Source of the DNA: Streptomyces sp. NRRL F-5122
GTDB lineage: Bacteria > Actinomycetota > Actinomycetes > Streptomycetales > Streptomycetaceae
NCBI RefSeq assembly: GCF_001507435.1
Contig: NZ_LMWH01000254.1
Coordinates: forward strand, 62,001-126,000
Reading direction: 5' to 3'
DNA length: 64,000 nucleotides
This document shows positions 36,749 through 44,242 of the stretch, piece after piece. The notes beneath the pieces are model-generated. The model was not told the DNA's origin. It did no database searches and was given only the letters and a program-made list of their open reading frames with translations. Position numbers and translations under genes: made by a program. Position 1 is the stretch's first letter, and each line of letters begins with the position of its first letter.

Positions 36749-37613
36749 GGACGGCCTCCACCACCGTCGGCAGCGACCCCGCATGCAGGTCGAGGAACAG
36801 GTTGGGCTCGACCAGCTCCAGCTCCATCACACACGGACCGCCGTCCGCGCCGTCGACGAGGTCGACCCGGGCGTAGAGGAGTTCCTCGGAGCCCGGTATC
36901 GCCGCCAGGGCCCGCTCGGCGACGGCCAGCTCCTCCGGGGCCGGGGTCCAGGCCTCCAGGCGGGGGTGGGCCACCTTCTTCTCGTCGTACGGCGTTCCGG
37001 GCGCGAGAACGGCCCCCTTCCGGCTGGCGTGCAGCAACCGCCCGCCGAAGAACTGCAGCGCCCGCTCTCCGCTGACGTCGATGTTCTTCACATAGGGCTG
37101 CACCATCGCGGTGAACCCCTCCGCGTGCATCCGCTCGAGCTGGCGCACGGCGGTGGCCCGCTCCGCCGGGGTGTACCGGGCGGCGTAGCGGGCGCCCGCG
37201 CCCGAGGTGGGCTTGACGACGTACTCGTGGTCCTCGGGCAGGTCGAGGGGCTCGCCGGGGGCGAGGTACCGCGTGGGGACGACGGGTACGCCTGCCGCGG
37301 CAAGGTCTCCGAGGTACCGCTTGTCGGTGTTCCAGCGCACGACCTCCACCGGATTGGCCAGCCGTGTGGCCCTCGCACAGCGCTCGGCCCACGCCGTGAA
37401 CTCCGCCGCGCGCCAGCTGTAGTCCCAGGTGGAGCGGATCACGGCCAGGTCGTAGGCCGCCCAGTCGATGTCGGGGTCGTCCCAGTACACGGCGTCGGCG
37501 GCGGCACCGGCCGCCCTCAACTCCGCCACAAGTCCCGGCAGATCCCGGTCGACCGAGACCTCCGGCCGGGGGCGGCACGTGACCAGTGCGACTCGGGCTG
37601 CGGAGCGGGGCAC
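36732..37613 (-). CDS. ATP-grasp domain protein
   Basis: A 293-residue protein with an ATP-grasp layout: VVRWNTDKRYLGDLAAAG, the nucleotide-binding VVKPTSGAGAR near residue 133, and the metal-binding MELELVEPNLFLDLH near 264-278. It resembles glutathione-synthetase-like and cycloserine-ligase-like (DcsG) actinobacterial proteins. It probably joins a carboxylate to an amine using ATP. The substrate is unknown and no pathway partner is adjacent. The stop overlaps the converging hypothetical gene. Confidence 0.75.
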   Translation of the reverse strand: MPRSAARVALVTCRPRPEVSVDRDLPGLVAELRAAGAAADAVYWDDPDIDWAAYDLAVIRSTWDYSWRAAEFTAWAERCARATRLANPVEVVRWNTDKRYLGDLAAAGVPVVPTRYLAPGEPLDLPEDHEYVVKPTSGAGARYAARYTPAERATAVRQLERMHAEGFTAMVQPYVKNIDVSGERALQFFGGRLLHASRKGAVLAPGTPYDEKKVAHPRLEAWTPAPEELAVAERALAAIPGSEELLYARVDLVDGADGGPCVMELELVEPNLFLDLHAGSLPTVVEAVLTAAR

Positions 37614-37957
37614 GTCTGCACTCCTGTTCTTACGGCGGCTGCTGAGCGCAGGTTAACAACGGGCCGGGGAACCGCCACAACCTTGTTGACCTTCACCTTC
37701 GGTGAAGCCACGGCAGCCGTCGACGGAACGGGGAACGGCCGCAGGGGCGGGGTGCGCCGAGATCCGCCACGTCGACCGGCCGCGCATCGGTCGAACAGCG
37801 GCGGGCCCCGGGCAGGGCACGGTCGCAGGCATGCGCGGACCGGTACCTGCCGTGGTGGGATGAGGCGTCCGTCACCGCGGGGAAGGGTTTTCGCCCGCCG
37901 TGATGTAGGAACGGTCCTTGAGTCCGTACGTCCGCTTCGAGCCCAGGAGTACCCCGC
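37614..37957. other. divergent intergenic region upstream of matB
   Basis: A 344-base region. It holds a perfect inverted repeat CTTCACC-TTC-GGTGAAG at 37691-37707 next to a TTGTTGAC string, which could be an operator for the ATP-grasp gene or matB. AGGAG at 37945-37949 is the matB ribosome site. No credible small gene is seen. Confidence 0.4.
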
Positions 37958-39406
37958 GTGTCCTCCCTCTTTCCGGCCCTGACCGAGCCCTCGGCCGGGC
38001 GGCGGCCCGCCCTGCGCTTCGGTGAGCGGGCCCTGACGTACGCGGAGCTTGCCGCGGCGGCCGGCGCGCTCGCCGGGCGGATCGGCGGTGCGGGAAGGGT
38101 GGCCGTGTGGGCCACGCCGTCCTTGGAGACCGCCGTCGCGGTGGTGGCCGCGCTGACCGCCGGTGTGCCCGTCGTACCGCTCAACTCGAAGTCCGGGGAG
38201 AAGGAGCTGGGACACATCCTTTCGGACAGTGTCCCGTCCATGGTGCTGACCGCTCCGGGCGACGAACTCCCCCCACCGGTGGGCGCGTTGGAGCGCATGA
38301 CGGTCGATGTGCACGGCTCCGGCGCGTACGCGCCCGCCGAGGTGGACGAGGAGAGCCCGGCCCTCGTCGTGTACACCTCCGGAACCACCGGACCGCCCAA
38401 GGGCGCCGTCATCCCCCGCCGTGCCGTGGCCGCCACCCTCGACGCGCTCGCGGACGCCTGGGAGTGGACCGGGGACGACGTGCTGGTGCAGGGGCTGCCC
38501 CTGTTCCATGTGCACGGTCTGGTGCTCGGTGTGCTCGGCCCGCTGCGGCGCGGCGGATCCGTGCGGCACCTGGGCCGCTTCAGCACCGCGGGTGTGGCGC
38601 GCGAGCTGGGCGCGGGCGCGACCATGCTGTTCGGGGTACCGACGATGTACCACCGGATCGCGGAGACGCTGCCGGGCGACCCCGCCCTCGCCGAGGCGCT
38701 GGGCCGGGCCCGGCTGCTGGTCTCCGGGTCCGCCGCGCTGCCGGTGCACGACCACGCGCGGATCGCCGCCGCGACCGGCCGCCGGGTCGTCGAGCGGTAC
38801 GGGATGACGGAGACCCTGATGAACACGAGCGTGCGCGCCGACGGGGAGGCGCGCCCGGGCACGGTCGGCGTGCCGCTGCCCGGTGTGGAGCTGCGGCTCG
38901 TCGAGGAGGACGGCTCGCCCATCGCGGGTGACGACGGGGAGACGGTGGGCGAGATCCAGGTCCGCGGCCCGAACCTGTTCACCGAGTACCTCAACCGTCC
39001 CGACGCCACCACCGCGGCGTTCACCGCCGACGGCTGGTTCCGCACCGGCGACATGGCGGTCCGCGAGGCCGACGGGTACGTGCGCATCGTGGGCCGCAAG
39101 GCCACCGACCTCATCAAGAGCGGCGGCTACAAGATCGGTGCGGGCGAGATCGAGAACGCGCTGCTGGAGCACCCGGGGGTGCGGGAGGCGGCCGTCACCG
39201 GGGAGCCCGACGAGGACCTCGGCGAGCGGATCGTCGCATGGGTGGTGCCGGCGGACGCCGGTGACCCGCCCGGCGCGGAGGAGTTGGCCGACCATGTGGC
39301 GCGGCGGCTCGCCCCGCACAAGCGCCCACGCGTCGTGCACTACCTCGACGCCCTGCCCCGCAACGACATGGGGAAGATCATGAAGCGGGTGCTGGGCGAT
39401 GCCTGA
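37958..39406 (+). CDS. matB: malonyl-CoA synthetase
   Basis: A 482-residue adenylate-forming ligase that makes malonyl- or methylmalonyl-CoA from the free diacid, CoA and ATP. I recognise it as the Streptomyces MatB: MSSLFPAL start, VVYTSGTTGPPKGAVIP, ERYGMTETLMNTS, FRTGDMAV and the C-terminal KIMKR with the adenylation Lys. GTG start behind AGGAG. It overlaps the downstream carboxyltransferase gene by 8 bases. The pair could supply or balance malonyl units for fatty acid and polyketide synthesis. Confidence 0.92.
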   Translation: MSSLFPALTEPSAGRRPALRFGERALTYAELAAAAGALAGRIGGAGRVAVWATPSLETAVAVVAALTAGVPVVPLNSKSGEKELGHILSDSVPSMVLTAPGDELPPPVGALERMTVDVHGSGAYAPAEVDEESPALVVYTSGTTGPPKGAVIPRRAVAATLDALADAWEWTGDDVLVQGLPLFHVHGLVLGVLGPLRRGGSVRHLGRFSTAGVARELGAGATMLFGVPTMYHRIAETLPGDPALAEALGRARLLVSGSAALPVHDHARIAAATGRRVVERYGMTETLMNTSVRADGEARPGTVGVPLPGVELRLVEEDGSPIAGDDGETVGEIQVRGPNLFTEYLNRPDATTAAFTADGWFRTGDMAVREADGYVRIVGRKATDLIKSGGYKIGAGEIENALLEHPGVREAAVTGEPDEDLGERIVAWVVPADAGDPPGAEELADHVARRLAPHKRPRVVHYLDALPRNDMGKIMKRVLGDA

Positions 39407-40745
39407 CCGCCCGACCGCACGGCAGGCCCTCGCCCTCCTCACCGACGACTTCGCCGAACTCCCCCACCCGGCCGGGACCTCCTGGCCCGACGGCCCGCTG
39501 GAGTGGGCCGGCTACGACGCCTCGCGTGCCCGCGCCGCCGCCCGCACCGGCGAGGACGAGTCCGTGGTCTGCGGACACGCGACCGTCGGCGGCACCCCGG
39601 CCGTGCTGATCGCGTTCGAGTTCGGCTTCCTCGGCGGCTCCCTCGGCGAGCGCACCGGCGACCGGCTGGAGGCGGCGCACCTCCACGCCCGTGAGCACCG
39701 GCTCCCGGTCGTCTCGCTGGTCGCGACCGGCGGCAGCCGGATGCAGGAGGGCATGCTCGCGCTCACCCAGCTCCAGCGCGTTGCCCGGCAGTCGGCGCTC
39801 ACCCGCGCCGCCGGCCTGCCACAGCTCTCCGTCCTGCGGGACCCGACGACCGGCGGCGGCTGGGCCACGCTGGGCGCGGGCGCCGACGTGGTGCTGGCCC
39901 TGCCGGACGTCCAGGTGGGGTTCGCCGGCTCCCGGGTGCGCCCTGCGGACGCGGACCCGGCGGCGTACACGGCGCAGGCGCAGCTGGCGGCGGGCACGGT
40001 CGACGCCCTCGTACGGCCCGAGGAACTGCGGGACACGGTGGGCCGATGGCTCGGTCTGCTCACCGCGTCGTCGTCCGACCCCGCCCCGGTGCCCGGGGCG
40101 CTCGGCCGGGTGGACCTCCCGGCGACCGGCTGGGACGCCGTCCGGCGCGCCCGCGACCCCCTCCGGCCACGGGCGCAGGCCTACCTGGACGCCTACTTCA
40201 CCCGGCGGGTGGCCCTCGGCGGCGACCGCTGCGGTGGCCGCGACGAGGGCATGCTGTGCGGTTTCGGCTCCCACGACGGCCGTACGATCGCCTACGCCGC
40301 ACAGACCGGCACCGCGACCCGCCCCGCGGGATACCGCACGGCCGCCCGGCTGATCCGGCTGGCGGACGCGCTGTCGATCCCCGTGCTGACGCTGGTGGAC
40401 ACACCGGGCGCCGCCAACGACGCGGAGGCCGAGCGGCACGGCGCGGGCACCGCCATCGCGGACCTGTTCGCCGCGGTCGCCACCGCCCGTACGCCGCTCA
40501 CGACGCTGGTGATCGGCGAGGGCGGCTCCGGCGGCGCCCTGGCACCGGCCGCACCCGGCAACACCTGGGTCACCCCCGACAGCTACTTCTCCGTCATCGC
40601 GCCGGAGCTCGCCGCCGCGATACTCAAGCGCCCGGCGCACGAGGTGCGGGCCACGGCGGACCAGCTCCGGCTGCGCCCCCAGGACCTGGTGGCCCTGGGG
40701 GTCGTACGCGGGATCGTCGGCGGAGACACCGCGCCGGCCGGATGA
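39399..40745 (+). CDS. acetyl-/acyl-CoA carboxylase carboxyltransferase-like protein
   Basis: A 448-residue protein with two crotonase-like carboxyltransferase halves. The AccD-like half includes FEFGFLGGSLGERTGDRLEAA and LVATGGSRMQEGM. The AccA-like half includes VLTLVDTPGAANDAEAERHG and VIGEGGSGGALA. A zinc ribbon is absent. Its ATG overlaps the matB stop, so it is made with MatB. It may carboxylate or decarboxylate the CoA ester made by MatB, possibly lacking its own biotin subunits here. Specificity is unknown. Confidence 0.83.
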   Translation: MPDRPTARQALALLTDDFAELPHPAGTSWPDGPLEWAGYDASRARAAARTGEDESVVCGHATVGGTPAVLIAFEFGFLGGSLGERTGDRLEAAHLHAREHRLPVVSLVATGGSRMQEGMLALTQLQRVARQSALTRAAGLPQLSVLRDPTTGGGWATLGAGADVVLALPDVQVGFAGSRVRPADADPAAYTAQAQLAAGTVDALVRPEELRDTVGRWLGLLTASSSDPAPVPGALGRVDLPATGWDAVRRARDPLRPRAQAYLDAYFTRRVALGGDRCGGRDEGMLCGFGSHDGRTIAYAAQTGTATRPAGYRTAARLIRLADALSIPVLTLVDTPGAANDAEAERHGAGTAIADLFAAVATARTPLTTLVIGEGGSGGALAPAAPGNTWVTPDSYFSVIAPELAAAILKRPAHEVRATADQLRLRPQDLVALGVVRGIVGGDTAPAG

Positions 40746-40770
40746 TCTCCCGGGCCCGCTCCGCCCCGGC

Positions 40771-40792
40771 GGGCGCCGCGCGCGCGGCGCCC
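40771..40792 (+). terminator. 22-bp G+C palindrome after the carboxyltransferase gene
   Basis: GGGCGCCGCGC with its exact complement forms a perfect palindrome 25 bases after the stop. It is a plausible terminator, though without a loop. Confidence 0.5.
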
Positions 40793-40978
40793 TCGCGGCC
40801 CGGCACGGCCCGGCCGGCACACGGACTTCCGGGGCACCCGGCGCGCCCGAGATCACTCGCCCGGAGCCGCCCCGCCCGGCCCACCTCGAGAGGCGCGGTC
40901 CCCGCCCGCGGCACACGATGGGGGAGGAGAGGCCCGCCGCCCGGCGGCCACCCGCGGCCTGTTTCGGAAGGTACCGCC

Positions 40979-42016
40979 ATGACCGTGAGTCTGGACCAGC
41001 TGCGCCGTTGCCATTTCGCCGTCGACCTGGGGGCGGCCCGGACCCGTGTGTACGTCAAGGGTGCCGGGCTGGTGGTGGATCAGCCCAGCGCTGCCGCCGT
41101 CAACACGCGGAACGGTGCGCTGATAGCGGTCGGTGAACTCGCCGAGAAGATGACGGGACGCACGCCTTCGTACATCCGGGTGGTACGGCCCGTCTCCGGC
41201 GGCACGGTCGTGGACATCGAGATGGCCCAGCGCATGCTGCGCCATCTGCTCGGCGAGAGGCTGCGCCGCAAACTGCGCCGCAAGCCCCGGCTGCGGGCCG
41301 CCGCCTGCACCCCGCACGACGCGGACCCGCTGGCCCAGCGCGCGGCCATCGAGACCCTCGTCGGACTGGGGGCCCGGAGGGTGGAGCTCGTGGACACGCT
41401 CGTGGCGGCCGCCGTCGGCTGCGGCCTGCCCGTCGAGCAGGCCGAGGCTTCCATGATCATGGTGTGCGGTGCGGCCGCCACCCAGATCGCCGTTCTGTCG
41501 CTGGGCAACATCGTCACGGCCGAGCGGGTCCCGGTGGGCGGCGAGGCGGTCGACCACGCGATCGTGCAGCACCTGCGCCACGAACACGCGTTGATGCTGC
41601 CGAGTCAGTCGGTACGGCCGCTGCAGGTCGCCCTCTCCGGCAACGGGCTGACCCCGCACGGACCCGCGGCCACCGAGATCCAGGGCCGGGACGTGGCGAC
41701 CGGTCTCGCCCGTTCGGTGCTGGTCGACACCGCCGCCGTGCGGATCGCCATCCAGACCCCGCTGACCGCCGTCCTCGACGGCATCGGCAAGGTGCTCCGG
41801 GACTGCCCGCCCGACCTGGTGGCCGACCTGGCGGACCGGGGGATCATGATGGTCGGCGGCAGCGCCCTGCTGCCGGGCCTGGACCAGATGCTCCGCCAGG
41901 CGACCGGCATGCCCGTGCACATCGCCGAACGCCCGGACATCTGCGCGGTCCAGGGCCTGGGCGCGATGCTCGAGGGCAGAATCCAGCCGCTGGTACTGAA
42001 TCCGCTGGCGGCCTGA
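40979..42016 (+). CDS. mbl: MreB-like actin homologue Mbl
   Basis: A 345-residue protein of the MreB/Mbl actin family. The nucleotide-binding parts are FAVDLGAARTRVYV (phosphate 1), MVCGAAATQIAVLSLG (phosphate 2) and MMVGGSALLPGLDQML (adenosine). The sequence is diverged from canonical MreB, as in the Streptomyces Mbl that supports spore wall formation. The long open frame before the ATG at 40979 is a shadow. It probably assembles at the membrane with wall-synthesis proteins during sporulation. No mreC or mreD lies next to it. Confidence 0.88.
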   Translation: MTVSLDQLRRCHFAVDLGAARTRVYVKGAGLVVDQPSAAAVNTRNGALIAVGELAEKMTGRTPSYIRVVRPVSGGTVVDIEMAQRMLRHLLGERLRRKLRRKPRLRAAACTPHDADPLAQRAAIETLVGLGARRVELVDTLVAAAVGCGLPVEQAEASMIMVCGAAATQIAVLSLGNIVTAERVPVGGEAVDHAIVQHLRHEHALMLPSQSVRPLQVALSGNGLTPHGPAATEIQGRDVATGLARSVLVDTAAVRIAIQTPLTAVLDGIGKVLRDCPPDLVADLADRGIMMVGGSALLPGLDQMLRQATGMPVHIAERPDICAVQGLGAMLEGRIQPLVLNPLAA

Positions 42017-42156
42017 CGTCGTCAGGGGCCGGGCCCGTCCGCGGCACCCCGGCCCCGAAGACGCCCCGTACATGCGCCCGGCCCTGCGCCGGGCCTGCCG
42101 CCATGCGCCCTGCGCACCGGGGTGTGCTCACGTACGGCGATGGGGAGGACGTATCC

Positions 42157-42756
42157 GTGACTGGAACCGGTACGACCGACGCCGCCGCGCGACGCGCCAC
42201 CACCCCTCGGCACACCGCCGCAGGGTTCACCGTCGCGCCCCGGACTCCTCCGTCCCCCCGTTCCTCCACCCGGACCCGCGTCACCCGCATCGGCGTCACC
42301 GGCCACAGGTCGATCCCGGCCGCCGTCCTGCCGTCCGTACTGTCCGGCATGCGCCGGCAACTCAGCGCCGAGGGACGCCTGGAGGCCCTCAGCAGCCTGG
42401 CGGCGGGCGCGGACCAGCTCTTCGCCGACATCGCCCTGGCCAACGGCGTACCGGTCACGGCCGTGATCCCGGGCATGGACTACGAGGCCCATCTCGGGGA
42501 CGCCGAGGTCCAGGTGTCGTACCGACGACTGCTGGAGTGCTGTGCGGCACGCGTCGATCTGCCGAGGGAATCCACCCACGAGGAGGCGTACTACGCGGCA
42601 GGCCGCTGGATCGTGGACCACGCGGACCTCCTGATCGCCGTCTGGGACGGCTGCCCCGCACGCGGCCTGGGTGGCACCGCCGATGTGGTTGCGTACGCAC
42701 GCAGAGCGGGAGTACCGGTGACCGTGCTGTGGAGCCCAGGCGTCCTTCGACGCTGA
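42157..42756 (+). CDS. SLOG-domain nucleotide/ligand-binding protein
   Basis: A 199-residue protein with GTG start after GGGGAGGA. About 40 low-complexity residues precede a Rossmann-like SLOG domain: RIGVTGHRSIPAAVL, LSSLAAGADQLFADIAL, and AGRWIVDHADLLIAVWDGCPARGLGGTADVVAYARRAG (segment spanning residues 145-185). SLOG domains are proposed to sense or process nucleotide-derived signals in biological-conflict systems (Burroughs and Aravind classification). Its stop is 24 bases from the converging SLATT gene, and SLOG-SLATT pairs are a known association. The ligand is unknown. Confidence 0.75.
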   Translation: MTGTGTTDAAARRATTPRHTAAGFTVAPRTPPSPRSSTRTRVTRIGVTGHRSIPAAVLPSVLSGMRRQLSAEGRLEALSSLAAGADQLFADIALANGVPVTAVIPGMDYEAHLGDAEVQVSYRRLLECCAARVDLPRESTHEEAYYAAGRWIVDHADLLIAVWDGCPARGLGGTADVVAYARRAGVPVTVLWSPGVLRR

Positions 42757-42780
42757 CCCCACGGCACCGGACGGCAGGAT

Positions 42781-43683
42781 TCAGGATCCGAATCGCACCA
42801 GCCAGTCCGTGTGCTGCGGACTGACCAGCCGCTCGGCTTCGGCGACCGCCTCGGCCCATCCCTCCTCGGTGACCGTCGTACCCATCACGACCCGCAGGGT
42901 GTCGAGGTCCTGCTCGATGAGCGAATGGGCATACGTCAGCGGACGATGCCGACGCACCTCCTGCCAGGCCACGCCAGCCGCGGCACTCGCGCTGAGCAGA
43001 CCCGCGAAGTCCCAGTTCCCGATCACGCCGAAGGCCCTGAGCGTGGCCGCGAGCAGCGCGAGGGACGTCAGTGAGGCCGTGACCGAGGACCAGCGCACCG
43101 ACGCGCGATGGGCCTGGGACGCCCGGTTGCCGTACCAGATCAACTGCTCCAGAACCCGGTCCCGCAGGTAGATGTCCCGTCGTGCCTCGAACGATTTGGC
43201 GCGCACCGCGCGCATCCGGGACGTGATCTGCCCATCTCTGTACGCGCCGTCCCGGGAGTCCCTCCAGCCCAGCTTCCGGAGCTCGCGCAGCCGCTCCTCC
43301 AAGCGGTCGGTGAACAGCCCCTCGGGATTCGCGACCCGGGAGTGGAAGGGGCCTCCGTGGACCATGTACTGCCAGGCGAGGGATTTGAGGGTCTCTGCAG
43401 CCGCCCGGTGGGCCTGCCAGTGGGCACGCGCGCGGCGGCGCGAGGTGTGCACTCCGATGACGGTCGTCAGGGCATACAGCACGGCGGCACACCCCGAGGC
43501 GATTTGACTGTGCAGGTGCTCCGCCAGTGCGGCGGCCGCCGTGGCGAGCAGCAGAACGATCAGCTGGGTGCGGACGGCGCGGATCGATTCACTCTGACGG
43601 GCCAACGCACGCCGGTCATTGTCCAGAAAAAGCGGTGGTAAGTCCGCATCGCCTATGGTCGTGCTCGGTCCCGTACCCCTCAC
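42781..43683 (-). CDS. SLATT/DUF4231 membrane protein
   Basis: A 300-residue membrane protein; GTG at 43683 is chosen because GAGGT precedes it, though the frame is open to 43776. Hydrophobic segments lie at about residues 40-56 and 60-80, with another pair near 200-242. HRAAAETLKSLAWQYMVHGGPF and the C-terminal AEAERLVSPQHTDWL match the DUF4231/SLATT pattern. SLATT proteins are predicted pore-forming effectors controlled by SLOG or SMODS partners. Here it converges on a SLOG gene and is divergent from the FxS operon, which may join the module. Confidence 0.75.
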   Translation of the reverse strand: MRGTGPSTTIGDADLPPLFLDNDRRALARQSESIRAVRTQLIVLLLATAAAALAEHLHSQIASGCAAVLYALTTVIGVHTSRRRARAHWQAHRAAAETLKSLAWQYMVHGGPFHSRVANPEGLFTDRLEERLRELRKLGWRDSRDGAYRDGQITSRMRAVRAKSFEARRDIYLRDRVLEQLIWYGNRASQAHRASVRWSSVTASLTSLALLAATLRAFGVIGNWDFAGLLSASAAAGVAWQEVRRHRPLTYAHSLIEQDLDTLRVVMGTTVTEEGWAEAVAEAERLVSPQHTDWLVRFGS

Positions 43684-43884
43684 GATGGCACCTCGCGTGG
43701 TCGACGGCCTCCATCTTGGCGGCACCGACCGAGGGAGTTCCAGGCCCGTGAATGGACTTCTGAAGGGCCGATGCATCGCGCCTGGTGTATGTTTCGCCTA
43801 ACAGACCCTCAGCTGGGGTCGGGCTGTCTCAAGTCCCAAAAGTCGAACTCATGCGCAGCAACCCTGTGGCAGCGACCTCTGTGA

Positions 43885-43909
43885 CGGGAGGCCGCCGGTT
43901 CACCTCCCG
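43885..43909 (+). other. hairpin in the leader region of fxsA
   Basis: CGGGAGG (43885-43891) pairs exactly with CCTCCCG (43903-43909) around 11 bases. It lies 33 bases before the fxsA ATG and could affect its translation or termination. Confidence 0.4.
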
Positions 43910-43942
43910 CGCGTTCGACGCACAGAACAGAACGAGGCCGTC

Positions 43943-44101
43943 ATGATCCTTCAGGTAAAAACGAGCGGTACCCCCATCTCCCGCAGGGAGCCGAAGCAGC
44001 ACACCCCGCTCTCTGCCACCGCGCACCGCGAGGCCACCGCCCGGTCGGCGGACCGGCGGGACACCCCGGTGAAGACCGCCACCTTCAACTCGTCGATCTG
44101 A
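43943..44101 (+). CDS. fxsA: FxSxx-COOH cyclophane RiPP precursor peptide
   Basis: A 52-codon gene whose product ends F48-N49-S50-S51-I52 followed at once by TGA. This is exactly the F-x-S-x-x-COOH ending of the radical-SAM target family described by Haft and Basu. The leader is polar and rich in Arg, Thr and Lys, with no Cys. FxsB-type maturases link the Phe ring to the third residue of F-x-S, giving a three-residue cyclophane, so the core is probably FNS. GAGG lies 5 bases before the ATG. fxsB follows 141 bases downstream. The short length makes it easy to overlook. Confidence 0.85.
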   Translation: MILQVKTSGTPISRREPKQHTPLSATAHREATARSADRRDTPVKTATFNSSI

Positions 44102-44242
44102 CTACGCAGCCGAAGGGCTGGGTGCGTCCTCACGTTCTCCGTGCGCGGGAGTACACCCGCACCGCCAAGCGGGTCACCAACGCGCCTTTTGCACTAGCGG
44201 GTTGGCTCGGCCCAGCCTTTCGAACCGACTAAGGTGCGAGCA

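Noticed and set aside
43829..44133. Minus-strand frames of 60-65 codons over fxsA
   Set aside because: They lie antisense to the precursor gene and show no motif or ribosome site.
44216..44224. TTTCGAAC before fxsB as another IclR-type site
   Set aside because: Only the 8-base half matches; the GAAA part and pairing half are absent and the gene is unrelated to sugar use.
44230..44242. TAAGGT 7 bases before GTG 44243 as a -10 element for leaderless fxsB
   Set aside because: No -35 hexamer lies at a proper distance, and AAGG within it can serve as the ribosome site.
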